DNA from: Omphiscola glabra
Taxonomy: Eukaryota; Mollusca; Gastropoda; Lymnaeidae
Direction: 5' to 3'
Length of the DNA stretch: 64,000 nt
Assembly: GCA_964017045.1 (NCBI GenBank)
Contig: OZ024804.1
Span: 24,990,899-25,054,898, forward strand
Positions 44,591 through 55,912 of the stretch are shown here, one piece after another (positions within the stretch are counted from its first letter, which is position 1; each line of letters begins with the position of its first letter). The notes under the pieces were generated by a model. It was not told the origin of the DNA. It ran no database searches and saw nothing but the letters and a program-made list of their open reading frames with translations. The position numbers and the translations under genes are program-made.

Positions 44591-46520
44591 TACATACGTT
44601 CAATTTTTTTATATATATAGATAACTGCGTTTAGTAATACTGTGTCCTAGCCATTGCCTCCGAATGTAATAGTTATTGCTTTTATCAAAGAACCTCTGCG
44701 TTCAATTGTCGCCTTAGCTTAGACAAATTAAGCATTTTTTTTTTCGGGAGCCGGTCTATCAAGAGTTAAAAACGATCATACAATGGAGTCGAAAGATTTC
44801 TGTTAACCTGGCGTGAGATTCAAAACACCAAAATATTTGGCGATCAAAAAAAAAATTAGATCTTGTTGTTATGTTGTTTTTTTGAAACATTTTATCGAAA
44901 CTAGAAACTTGATCGTCACTATTCGATATTGCTACACGCAAGTTCATTTCATCGTTTTTTAAATAAGTGAACGTTTGATCAGTTGGTTACACATGTGAAA
45001 CAATTACTGATATTGTCAAATCTGAATTTTTAAAAAAAATCATTCTCGTCCACTGTTCGTTTAATGGTTAATATAAAATATACATGCTTTCCTCCTGTAA
45101 GAGACTCTTCTTACTTTACGCTTTCCTGTTTTAGCCTAGATCTGTCTTCGCTCAGTCATGACGTTCTTTAGCACTTCAACGGTTTCTAAGACAGCTCAGA
45201 AGTGAGTGACGGGGCATTCACCTTTCCGGGACCTGACATCCTCAGTACTGTCAATCACAGAGTGGGGCCTCACATCTGCAGTATTGATATCGTTCGGCAA
45301 TGGGACCGTCTGCTGGGGAATAGTTAAGCAGTTTTTTCCCCTCTTTATTACCAGTTCTTTTCACAGACATTGTTTCAGGCCGTGGACTGGTTTCTATATC
45401 CGATAATTTGACATATCTAGGATGCATCCCATAAATCGGTCATCCACCTTCTAGCCTTACAGAATTAGTTGTCAAATTCAGGTGGCAAGTACAGAACTCA
45501 TTTAGTTCATTTATATTCGGGCTGAAATGTGAACATTATATATATATTATTATATACTATAATTATATTTATTTATTTATATAATATTCTTTTTAATTGT
45601 TGGTACGTTACAGAGATTGTGATCTATCGCTAGCTTTGGGGAATTAAAAGAAATATTTTGAAAAGTATAGAAAAAATTATGTACAGTAATAATTGTGAAT
45701 GTATCAAAATACAAATAGTTAGCGCAGCCCGCCTTTAGTCAATATAGACGTAATGATTATTATTGTGTTGTGTTAGGGGTGTTTTGAGTTTTCTTTTAAA
45801 CTTTACAATGTCAAAGGTAAAATTGTTGACTTCTTTTGCTCCAATATTATTATTATTATTATAAGAAGTTTTTTTTTATTGCATAGTACCCCAACCTAGG
45901 GCTGGGTTCACCTCACTGTACATACAATTTAACAAACATAATCATTAACTTAAAAAATTAGCATACATTAATTAAATGAAACAAAACAAATGTGTATTCG
46001 TTATGTAAGGATGTATGTGAGAATGAAAATTATGAATACTTCTCTTCTTCTTTCTTCTGTTTGCTTGTAACGGGGGGCGTAGTCGAATTATTTCTAAACA
46101 ATCTCTAAGGAATAATATTTTGAAAGAATCTGTTAAAAGATAATTTGTTGTTAGAATCATTAGAAAATGACATATGTTTAAATAGTCTTTCAGCAATTAC
46201 CATTGAAATGAAAAAAAAAGAGGTTTGATGGAATAGAAAGGTTAACTTGAATTTTTTGGATATATTTGGGGTATATATCTCTATATATTGAGAACTATTG
46301 CGTACCATAACCCCATGCTGCTATAGAAACCAATTAACGCAACCATTTGCGGAACGTGCCGCCATTACCGGACTCGGCCAGACAGTTTTAGCCTGGTCAC
46401 ATTCAAACAACTAAATATAGAAATTGAACAAACTAACGGGGAAACCCGTTAAGTCTATCTTCAATTTTTTTATCCTAATACGTTTGGGATCGTTTTGGTT
46501 GCACACAGTTTTGACTAGAC
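44591..46520. other. Unannotated; AT-rich microsatellites
   Basis: AT-only patches at about 45536-45590, and an (ATT)n run at 45845-45861. ORFs here are short, low-complexity and overlapping. No gene recognised. Confidence 0.5.
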
Positions 46521-46715
46521 CAGTGGTTCTCAACCTTCTGATGCCGCGACCTTTTAATACAGTTCCTCATGTTGTGGCGACCCCAACAACAAAATTATTT
46601 TCGTTAATACTTTAAAACTGTAGAGTATATGTGTTTTCAGATGGTCTTAGGCGACCCCTTTGAAAGGGTCGTGCGACCGACTAAGGGGTCGCGACCCACA
46701 GGTTGAGAACCGCTT
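46521..46715 (+). mobile_element. SPIN-like hAT MITE with perfect 8-bp TSD
   Basis: Left end CAGTGGTTCTCAACCTTCTG, then ATGCCGCGACC, TTTAATACAGTTCCTCATG and AAAATTATTTTCG. Right end GGGGTCGCGACCCACAGGTT then GAGAACCGCTT, whose last base is T where G is usual. Flanked by GACTAGAC at 46513-46520 and 46716-46723, a perfect duplication. The best preserved copy here: 195 bp, non-coding, so moved by a transposase supplied elsewhere. Confidence 0.95.
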
Positions 46716-46723
46716 GACTAGAC

Positions 46724-47975
46724 AGTGACATCTATTGTTATCCTGTGTGGATTTGTACACTAGCGACTCTTCATGTGTCTACGATGCGAAGTTCTCTATG
46801 CTGGATATGGATACGTTTAAAAGGAAAATAAAGACATATATTTGATCTGTTATTACTTTGTTCCTTTTAAAATATGCTGTGCTCAAGTTCATTAAGCTCT
46901 TCTTGGACAGAAGGTTATCTTCACATTCAATTGGCGACCTTCTTGAATTCTTTGTAAAATATTGATATGTTTATATTTACCTGATGACGTTTCATATCAA
47001 GTTGTTGGGGGGCTCCATTAAATTCATAGGAAACAATTTGGCATCTGGTTAGCGTTAGAAAAAAAAAAAACTCAAGGTCTTATAAGTTTTACTTAATAAT
47101 TTTTTTTTATTAAGAAAACGTTTTTCTTCATTAAAAAAAATACATGGCATAATCCATTTTGTATTATTTTTAGCTTTATTTCTAAGTGGTATCAAATTGT
47201 AACATTTTCCTCACTAATCCACAGACCTGGCATCCGAAAATTTCGTTTATAACACAATTATCATTGGTGTTTTATTGTTATAATATTTTTTGTGGGAGAC
47301 TTCGTTGCGCTGCTGAAGTATATATCAGATGCATGTCCAATTAATGGCGCAAATCTACAACGGTTTTGTGCTGATCTCTCTAAACTGGCGTTAAGAAATT
47401 ACTATCGACCATCCGTGTGGCGCTGTAGGGCTTTGGTCTGCCTCACCACCTCCTTCTACTCAGATATAAAAGATGATTTTCTTTTTCATGCTTTTATTCC
47501 CCATCTGATGTAGAAGTTTCTGCACACAAAGTTAAAAAGCAATAGTCGAGGCTTGAAGCAATAATTGATTTAATTGAAATATTTGTATTAGATCAGCCCG
47601 CCGGTGGGTTTCCACCACATGGACATGGCTTTTCGAGGACTGTATTCACTTTTTCAAATTAAGTTCATGATATCTTCCATAAAGTCTGCCAACTCTTTGT
47701 TGATTACTCTTTACATTTTTGGTTTCATCCAGGTCATGATTTTAAAGGGAGGGGCTTGGGGGGGGGGGGTGTGTTTTTGAAGTGCTGTGTTTGACGGCGT
47801 TATTTGTAATCTGCAAGGTGCTTGCTTCAAACAGCAATATCACGCCTTTTCTCAAAATGTTACTCCGTAACGTGATAATTCGCTAACGTAGTGGTCGGCA
47901 GCTCGCATGCGGCTCTTTGGCTCTACGTATTCATGCGAACAATCATTTTCAATTATTAACCTCATCAAGAGTAAA
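46724..47975. other. Unannotated; hAT-like end and G run
   Basis: G run at about 47759-47770. Around 47891-47925, GTGGTCGGCAGCTCGCATGC resembles hAT elements that carry 'ggccgcatgcggctc'. A GTG-started 73-codon ORF at 47292-47513 has no motif. Confidence 0.45.
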
Positions 47976-48208
47976 TGAAGACCTTTGAGCTAAAAGTACT
48001 TAAGTCACATTTGAGATGATCAAGCTCCAATATACGTTTCGTCTATAAAATGTGACTATTTTCATTTTTTGTCTTGTTTAATTAAGGGCACATTTTAATG
48101 TCTTCAAATTTCTACCGTACACTTGGCTAATCTGGGTAAGAAAAGATCACAGTTTAGATTGATTTTGACAAAAATGTAACTTAAGTACTTTTAGCACTAA
48201 GGTCTTCA
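47976..48208. mobile_element. MITE with ~37-bp inverted ends
   Basis: The left arm (47976-48012) starts TGAAGACCTT and contains GCTAAAAGTACTTAAGT. The right arm (48171-48208) is its inverse, containing ACTTAAGTACTTTTAGC and ending AAGGTCTTCA. The arms differ at a 3-base block and one or two other sites. 233 bp, no ORF. No TSD was evident, so the superfamily is undetermined. Confidence 0.75.
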
Positions 48209-48774
48209 AATTGAGAAATCGTCTTACCGACGAGAATCTGGAATCATGCTTGAAATTAAAAACGACGACATATAAACCTGACTTATCAAATTTTTCCAAG
48301 GAATGCAAGGTCAAGTTCACATTAAATCCCTGTTTTGTCTTTTTGTCAATACAAAAAAAAGATTATTATTATTACAGCTGGTTGTATTTAATGTTTAGTA
48401 TCAAGTTTAAATCGACTCCGAAAAACATGGCTTTCGACAGGTTCGTGAAAAGAAATTTTGCTTTTAAAAGTTTTTTTAATCGCCCCGCTTCTTCTTCTTT
48501 GCTCTTTGACTAATGAGTTTACCGACCACAGCCCTAAAGTAAAAATTCCCCGACGTGATAATTTCTTAACTTGATAATTTCCTAATGTGATCTTCTAACA
48601 TGAAAGTTGCAGCACGTGACATACAAGGCGTCTATAACGGACTACATTATAAATTGGGGCCGACTGAGTTGTGATTGTGCAAGTTTGAATAACCATGCTC
48701 AAAGCTGACGGGCCAAATCTTATTGTCAAAAATATGGTTGAGTGTCTAAATATAATTTTACTGTTATATATTCT
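48209..48774. other. Unannotated, no feature seen
   Basis: A 100-codon ORF (48211-48513) is of a length expected by chance and has no motif. ACGTGATAATTTCTTAAC at 48554 resembles ACGTGATAATTCGCTAAC at 47869, on the other side of the MITE. Confidence 0.45.
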
Positions 48775-48985
48775 AATGTTCTAGATTCTACTTCTAGACC
48801 CTACTTCCAAATTTTACTCTGAGTCTCTACTTCCAGACTCTGTCAGGCTCTACTTCCAGACTCTACTTCCAGTCTCTACTTCCAGATTCTACTTCTAAAC
48901 TCTACTTCCAGACTCTACTTCCAGACTCTAATCTCAAACACTATTTTCAGACTCTACTTCCAGATTCTAATTCCACTCTACGTCA
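48775..48985. repeat. 15-bp repeat, ~14 copies
   Basis: CTCTACTTCCAGACT units with some longer or decayed members. Confidence 0.9.
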
Positions 48986-49317
48986 TCCCTCTGCTGGCAT
49001 TTGATTTTTACGGACCGTTTAGGAGACCTTCTCGAGTTTATACAGTCATGTCAAATACACTTAATTATTTTAACAGATCTAAACCCATAGACGACTGATC
49101 TATTGAATGCGTTTGAAAAATGAGATGTTTCCCTCATGGTCTAAAAGATAATATGATTTCTGATGGAATCGTTCTGTTAAAATCATCATCAGTTCAAAAT
49201 GTATATTAGCAAAAAAAATTGAGTTCTGGCGAAGCGTTGATGTGGTGGTTTTTCATCCAGCGGACTAATTGGTACAGGTATCGTGTTCGTTCAGGGTCGT
49301 CTCCAGCTGTGAGTGAA

Positions 49318-50535
49318 CAGTCGGGTGGAAGGTTTTCATTAGCTGTTGGTGGACTGTCGGGTGGAAGGGTTTCATTAGCTGTTGGTGGACTGTCAGGTGG
49401 AAGGGTTTCATTAGCTGTTGGTGGACTGTCGGGTGGAAGGGTTTCATTAGCTGTTGGTGGACTGTCAGGTGGAAGGGTTTCATTAGCTGTTGGTGGACTG
49501 TCAGGTGGAAGGGTTTCATTAGCTGTTGGTGGACTGTCAGGTGGGAGGCTTTCATTAGCTGTTGGTGGACTGTCGGGTGGAAGGGTTTCATTAGCTGTTG
49601 GTGGACTGTCAGGTGGAAGGGTTTCATTAGCTGTTGGTGGACTGTCAGGTGGAAGGGTTTCATTAGCTGTTGGTGGACTGTCAGGTGGGAGGCTTTCATT
49701 AGCTGTTGGTGGACTGTCAGGTGGAAGGGTTTCATTAGCTGTTGGTGGACTGTCAGGTGGAAGGGTTTCATTAGCTGTTGGTGGACTGTCAGGTGGAAGG
49801 GTTTCATTAGCTGTTGGTGGACTGTCAGGTGGAAGGGTTTCATTAGCTGTTGGTGGACTGTCAGGTGGAAGGGTTTCATTAGCTGTTGGTGGACTGTCAG
49901 GTGGAATGGTTTCATTAGCTGTTGGTGGACTGTCAGGTGGAAGGGTTTCATTAGCTGTTGGTGGACTGTCAGGTGGAAGGGTTTCATTAGCTGTTGGTGG
50001 ACTGTCAGGTGGAAGGGTTTCATTAGCTGTTGGTGGACTGTCAGGTGGAAGGGTTTCATTAGCTGTTGGTGGACTGTCAGGTGGAAGGGTTTCATTAGCT
50101 GTTGGTGGACTGTCAGGTGGAAGGGTTTCATTAGCTGTTGGTGGACTGTCAGGTGGAAGGGTTTCATTAGCTGTTGGTGGACTGTCAGGTGGAAGGGTTT
50201 CATTAGCTGTTGGTGGACTGTCAGGTGGAAGGGTTTCATTAGCTGTTGGTGGACTGTCAGGTGGAAGGGTTTCATTAGCTGTTGGTGGACTGTCAGGTGG
50301 AAGGGTTTCATTAGCTGTTGGTGGACTGTCAGGTGGAAGGGTTTCATTAGCTGTTGGTGGACTGTCAGGTGGAAGGGTTTCATTAGCTGTTGGTGGACTG
50401 TCAGGTGGAAGGGTTTCATTAGCTGTTGGTGGACTGTCGGGTGGCAGGCTTTCATTAGCTGTTGGTGGACTGTCGGGTGGAAGGCTTTCATTAGCTGTTG
50501 GTGGACTGTCGGGTGGAAGGCTTTCATAAGCTGTT
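49318..50535. repeat. 36-bp minisatellite, ~33 copies, open in three frames
   Basis: Unit GGTGGACTGTCAGGTGGAAG then GGTTTCATTAGCTGTT, 36 bp with no length variants, so every frame lacking a stop stays open: minus 49206-50723 (505 codons, repeating PPDSPPTANETL), minus 49265-50569 (434 codons) and plus 49219-50529 (436 codons). The 505-codon frame has related but degenerate repeats on its N-side and a non-repeat tail RTRYLYQLVRWMKNHHINAS. The commonest variant, CCT/CCC, is silent in it. Against coding: the first codon is TTG, no in-frame ATG precedes the repeats, a TAG lies three codons upstream, and no good splice acceptor is visible. Confidence 0.96.
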
Positions 50536-50825
50536 GGTGAATTGTCGGGTGGAAGGTTTTCTTTAGCATTTGAAAGATCGGAGGGGTGGGGGGTGGGGTT
50601 AATACTTATATTAGCTGTTGAGCTATGAGACAGAAGGCTTTGGGTAGCAATTGGTAATTTGTCGGGTGCAAGGCTTTGGCTAACAATGGGTAATCGGTCT
50701 GGTGGAAGACTTTCATTTTGCAAGGAGAGCTAATTTTATTGGCGGAGGGGACACTTCAATAAAAATAAAAATATTGAACCATCAGCATCGGAAGTCGGCG
50801 GCTAATTTGGAAGTTTTTTTTATAA

Positions 50826-51670
50826 GCATCTCATCTAAGAGAAGACAACTCATCTAAGAGAAGGCAACTCATCTAAGAGAAGGCAACTCATCTAAGAGAA
50901 GACAACTCATCTAAGAGAAGACAACTCATCTAAGAGAAGACAACTCATCTAGGAGAAGACAACTCATCTAAGAGAAGACAACTCATCTAAGAGAAGACAA
51001 CTCATCTAAGAGAAGACAACTCATCTAAGAGAAGACAACTCATCTAGGAGAAGACAACACATCTTAGAGAAGACAACACATCTTAGAGAAGACAACGCAT
51101 CCAAGAGAAGACAACGCATCTTAGAGAAGGCAACTCATCTAAGAGAAGACAACACATCTAGGAGAAGACAACGCTTCTAGGAGAAGACAACACATCTAGG
51201 AGAAGACAACGCTTCTAGGAGAAGACAACACATCTTAGAGAAGACAACGCTTCTAGGAGAAGACAACACATCTTAGAGAAGACAACGCTTCTAGGAGAAG
51301 ACAACACATCTTAGAGAAGACAACGCTTCTAGGAGAAGACAACACATCTTAGAGAAGACAACGCTTCTAGGAGAAGACAACACATCTTAGAGAAGACAAC
51401 GCTTCTAGGAGAAGACAACACATCTTAGAGAAGACAACGCTTCTAGGAGAAGACAACACATCTTAGAGAAGACAACGCTTCTAGGAGAAGACAACACATC
51501 TTAGAGAAGACAACGCTTCTAGGAGAAGACAACACATCTTAGAGAAGACAACGCATCTAAGAGAAGGCAACGCATCTAAGAGACGACAAGCCATCAAAGA
51601 AACTACAAGGCATCTAAGAGTAGACAACGTATCTAAGAGAAGACCACTCTTTTAAGAGAAGACAACCCAC
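50826..51670. repeat. 19-bp minisatellite grading into a 38-bp higher-order repeat, ~44 units
   Basis: The left part repeats AACTCATCTAAGAGAAGAC (19 bp). From about 51160 two variants alternate (ACACATCTTAGAG and ACGCTTCTAGGAG), giving a regular 38-bp dimer repeated about ten times. The right end decays. Confidence 0.95.
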
Positions 51671-52027
51671 TTACGAGAAGTCAAGGACCAGAGAGTGGGG
51701 CTGACACAATGAGCAACGCTCCATCACTTTAAAACAAATACAGATCAAGTCTAGGCTATGACTCAAGTCAAAAATTGCCGTGGTCATCTTCGCGTGGAAA
51801 GGACGGACAATAGTTAAATCAAATACAACGTGTGGGTAATTTAAAACTATATATTGTGTCTTGAAGACATGGATGTATTCATAATCTCCAGCGATGGACA
51901 AGTCATCTTTTTAACAAATACCTCAGCAACACGCAAAAACGCTTCCCAAAGCACAAATATTGTGAACAATACTTGATGTTGCTAGCCCCCCCCCCTTCCC
52001 CCCGAGTTTCATAGTATTTTGGTTGAT
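51671..52027. other. Unannotated; C run
   Basis: C run at about 51986-52003. No gene recognised. Confidence 0.5.
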
Positions 52028-52255
52028 GGTGGATTTAGCGCTATAAGTGGTTTGTGCCCTTTGAAATGATTTAGCGCTTTAAGTGGTTTATGCCCTTTGA
52101 AATGATTTAGCGCTATAAGTGGTTTATGCCCTTTGAAATGATTTAGCGCTATAAATGGTTTATACCCTTTGAAATGATTTAGCGCTATAAGTGGTTTATG
52201 CCCTTTGAAATGATTTAGCGCTATAAGTGGTTTATGCCCTTTGAATTGAACAGAC
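52028..52255. repeat. 36-bp minisatellite, 6 copies
   Basis: Unit TGATTTAGCGCTATAAGTGG then TTTATGCCCTTTGAAA. Copies are nearly identical. Each carries the palindrome AGCGCT. Confidence 0.95.
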
Positions 52256-53906
52256 TTGATACTAAAGCCGCAGGAATTTGATGTTTAATTAGAAAAATCA
52301 ACACCTCCTCCAATAATAGCGAACTGCAAAATAAGTTATGCCAAACTATCGCATCGCCTATTTAAAAATAATATTCTATTGGCTACTCTATTTGGGGGAG
52401 GGTCAAACATTATAAGGAATTGTGTGGGCACTTGGGCAAAAAAAAAGTACTTGACAAGCATAAACTCTTTGTTTTGACTGTTCGTCATGACTTTTCTCAC
52501 AATAACACAATACAATAGCTTAAATAATACATGTATCCATTATTCTATTTGTACAACCTTGGAACATTGCAGAATTGTAAAAACACCAAAGAAAGCCCCT
52601 GGAGATATCAACAAATAATTAATCGTGCATATCACGTGGGTGTCATATAATTCATCATGCATATCACGTGGGTGTAAATATTATTAATCTGTATAATCTT
52701 CTCATTTTAGATCTCTTTATTCGCGGATTTCGGTGAACGTGAACTTGTTTTTTTAAAATTGCCTAATAACCGAAATATCCTTCTAAAAAACGATGACGTT
52801 AATCAAAGTGGGGTGGGGTGGTTACCTAAGTATAAAGTCTAGGGCTATTTTAAAACCCAATTAAAATGTCAACAAAATTGCAAGCAAAGCGGCTGCTACC
52901 ACCAACAGGCACCGTCACACTGCTATCGTGGATGCACGTTTGAATACTTCACTTGACATTCACTTTTGAGAAATAAAAACTCAACTTTCTTTACTTCACG
53001 TCCCCATCTCAGCACCTGACCTGACAAATCTATTTTCAAGAACACTGTCGGCTCTTTTTTTGTTAGTAATATACACTTTTTTTTACTGTAAATATTTTGC
53101 ATGTTTGAGCAGCGTGCTTCTCCGCTTACCTGAACTATTGATCTACTGATTTATCTCCATAGATCAATGCTAGGACCGTGAAATCACGAGTTGGTACATC
53201 GACTTATCCTTGTAAACAGTTTCTCATTTGGATAAATATGGAAGGTGTCTCTTCTGTTGTGCCCGTTATTTTATCAATCCAATCTTCCTAACAAAAAAAA
53301 CCCCTCAAATAAAAGAAAAAAAAAAAAGAAAAAAAAGATCAACAAAAAATCCATAAAAATAGCAGCAAAAACAACTAGGAAATAAATTAAACCATCAAAG
53401 GAAGTAACAAAAACTTAACCAAAACGAATCATAAAAAAAACAATAAAACCAACCAAAACAAAAGCAACACAAAACGAAACAACAACAACAAAAATCAACT
53501 TATAATAAAAGGAAAAAGAATAATAGAAGGAAAAAGTAATTACATTTAGAAATTTAAAAAATAAAATAAAATCGCACATATTTTCTCATAAAATGAGGGC
53601 ATTCACACGAAACATCTTTCCTAGTTATTTTTCAAATATTGCGCTTACTGCAGAAACATGTATTTCCACAAAAGGAGTTCACTCGTCGGTTTCTAGAGTT
53701 TGAATTCCTAGACAAAGATAAGATTGCACGTGATGATTGAGATGACCGGCAGATGATAGTTTGGCACGATCAGATCATGATGTCAGAGAGGAGGTGCGTG
53801 AGGGGGGGGGGACGAAGAGTGGGAGATGAGGAGTTTTCGGAAAAGAAATGTGGGGAGGTGGAAGGGAAATGTGAAGGAAGTTATGGGTTTTGGTGTCGGG
53901 TTAGAA
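52256..53906. other. Unannotated; A-rich and small duplications
   Basis: GCATATCACGTGGGTGT occurs twice 32 bp apart (52627, 52659), each with an E-box-like CACGTG. A long A-rich stretch (about 53290-53570) has CAA and AAC clusters. No gene recognised. Confidence 0.5.
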
Positions 53907-54140
53907 AGGCGAAGGTGTTATAGGAGAGGTGCTAAACTTGATGACAGAAAGGCAAAAGGCTGTTAGAGAGGCGTTAGAGGATAGATAGAAAGCGAAGGTG
54001 CTATAAGAGTGGTGCTAAACGAAAGAAAAGTTAAAGTGCTATTAATAGAGATGCTAAACGACAGAAAAGGAAAAGATGACATAAGAGAGGCGCTCAGCGA
54101 CGGCGTTGATGAAGGCGCTAAGAGAGAGATGCTAAATGGC
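53907..54140. repeat. Degenerate ~40-bp repeat
   Basis: AGGTGCTATAAGAGxGGTGCTAAACG-type units recur about six times with many changes. An old array. Confidence 0.65.
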
Positions 54141-55007
54141 AGATAGCGCCGAGGGGGGTAATGCACAGACACGCGTTATGAGATTAGCGCGAAAGAAATA
54201 ATGAAAAAATAGGCACTGCCTGTATTGAGAAAAGAAGCGGAAAGCACTACAGAACGCAGTGCTGGCGATGTTTACCTAAAAGTCTTGAGGTGTACCAACT
54301 TGACCCGGCGATTACGTCATAAAAAACAATTTTAAAACACACGTGCGTGCAATTTTGTCTCAATTTTTTAGAATATAAACATTAAAAAAATTGATACGTT
54401 AATATATTATGTGTTAGCGTATTTTTTTAAATCTCGGTGATAAATTGCGCGTAAAAACTACGATTTTATTCCATGTTGCGGCGTACAGGAGCTGTAGGAA
54501 ATAATTACCAACATGTGTGCCAGTGTAAAAGAGTGAAGACCAAAGAAACCACAACAGATTAAGATTGCAAGTGCCAGCAATTAGGATTTCATGGAAGAAA
54601 ACAAAAATTAGGTAAATAAGCTATGTAGAGAAAAATGAGATTAAAAATATTTCTGTGCGAAAAAGAAAGTGGACATATTTTCATAGTGAGAAGTTTTCAA
54701 ACATTTTAGGTAACATACAGTACTGAAAGTGCACAGTAGACATACTTTCAAAATAGGAGAGTTCAGATTTGTGGTAGAGTTGCAAGAATTGTTAGAGCTT
54801 CTCCCTCCATCTCTAGTGGGAAACCTAGTAGACAGGGGCGGACCAAAATTTATACAGCCCACCCCCCTTTCCATGAAAACAAAAAAACACGTGGGAGTTG
54901 ACGCCAAATGCCACGTTCTATATCAGTAAAAAAGTATAACTCTGACGCCCCGTTCCAAAACAAATTTGTTTTTTATTAAAGAAATCTTTCCTACCAAAAT
55001 GTAGCTA
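54141..55007. other. Unannotated; hAT-like fragment
   Basis: At 54834, CAGGGGCGGACCAAAATTTA resembles the 5' end of hAT MITEs of the CAGGGGCGGAC type. No matching right end found. The rest is AT-rich without genes. Confidence 0.4.
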
Positions 55008-55190
55008 GACATATAGCACATCAAACTATGTCTATGTGAGACGAGACATACAACGTGTCACCTTATGTCTATGTGAGGCGAGACATACAACGTATCCCCT
55101 TATGTCTATGTGACACGAGACATACAACTTACCCCGTTATGTCTACGTGACACGAGACATACAACTTACCCCGTTATGTCTATGTCAGAA
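55008..55190. repeat. ~38-bp repeat, 4-5 copies
   Basis: ACGAGACATACAACxTxxCC then CCTTATGTCTATGTGA units. The right two are almost identical. Confidence 0.9.
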
Positions 55191-55236
55191 AGAGTTATGC
55201 TTATCAGCGCACCAGCCCATTTTATTTACGAAGTGG

Positions 55237-55449
55237 CTATTCGCACCCGGGTACCAGAAGTGAGAGGTAGGGATTATAAAACGATTTAAAATATTATTGT
55301 TGGGTTTGTAAGACAATGTGAGGTATCAAATGAAAGATAATTGAATGGACTATACGTTTGTAATCCTAATTCTTCAGTTTAACTAAAAAAAAACTACCAC
55401 AAATGACATCCGAATAGCATTGAGTCTAATGGGACCCGGGTGCGAATGG
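55237..55449 (+). mobile_element. DNA-element family B, copy with both ends
   Basis: Left end CTATTCGCACCCGGGT. Right end ACCCGGGTGCGAATGG, inverted (15 of 16). Collinear with the truncated copy at 34731-34873 through GTGAGAGGTAGGGATTA and ATTATTGTTGGGTTTGTAAG. 213 bp, no ORF. No clear TSD, so the superfamily is unknown. Confidence 0.8.
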
Positions 55450-55596
55450 CGGCGCTGCGTTTGATCTCATCTTCCCAGTCTCTCTTCCGTCGCGCCAAAC
55501 GTTAACTGCCTATTCTAATCACCCCAGAGGTTTTCAACCTGTTTCGCAAACTTTCTTACTTGTACAGAATTAAAACATCGGCCAGGAGCACAGGTT

Positions 55597-55912
55597 CCAT
55601 CTCGGGCACATGTTCCATCTGGTGGTGGGTATGTTCAATCTCGGGCACATGTTCCATCTGGTGGTGGGTATGTTCCATCTCGGGCACATGTTCCATCTGG
55701 TGGTGGGTATGTTCCATCTCGGACAATGTTCTATCTGGTGGGTATGTTCAATCAGGGGCACATGTTCAATCTGGTGGGTATGTTTCATCTCGGGCACATG
55801 TTCCATATTGTGGGTATGTTCAATCTCGGGCACATGTTCCATCTGGTGGGTATGTTTCATCTCGGGCACATGTTCCATCTCGTGGGTATGTTCAATCTCG
55901 GGCACATGGTTG
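55597..55912. repeat. 33-39-bp minisatellite, ~9 copies
   Basis: CTCGGGCACATGTTCCATCT then GGTGGTGGGTATGTTCCAT. The left units are 39 bp (GGTGGTGGG); later ones lose GGT multiples. Lengths stay multiples of 3, so ORFs run through in three frames; these are artefacts. Confidence 0.93.
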
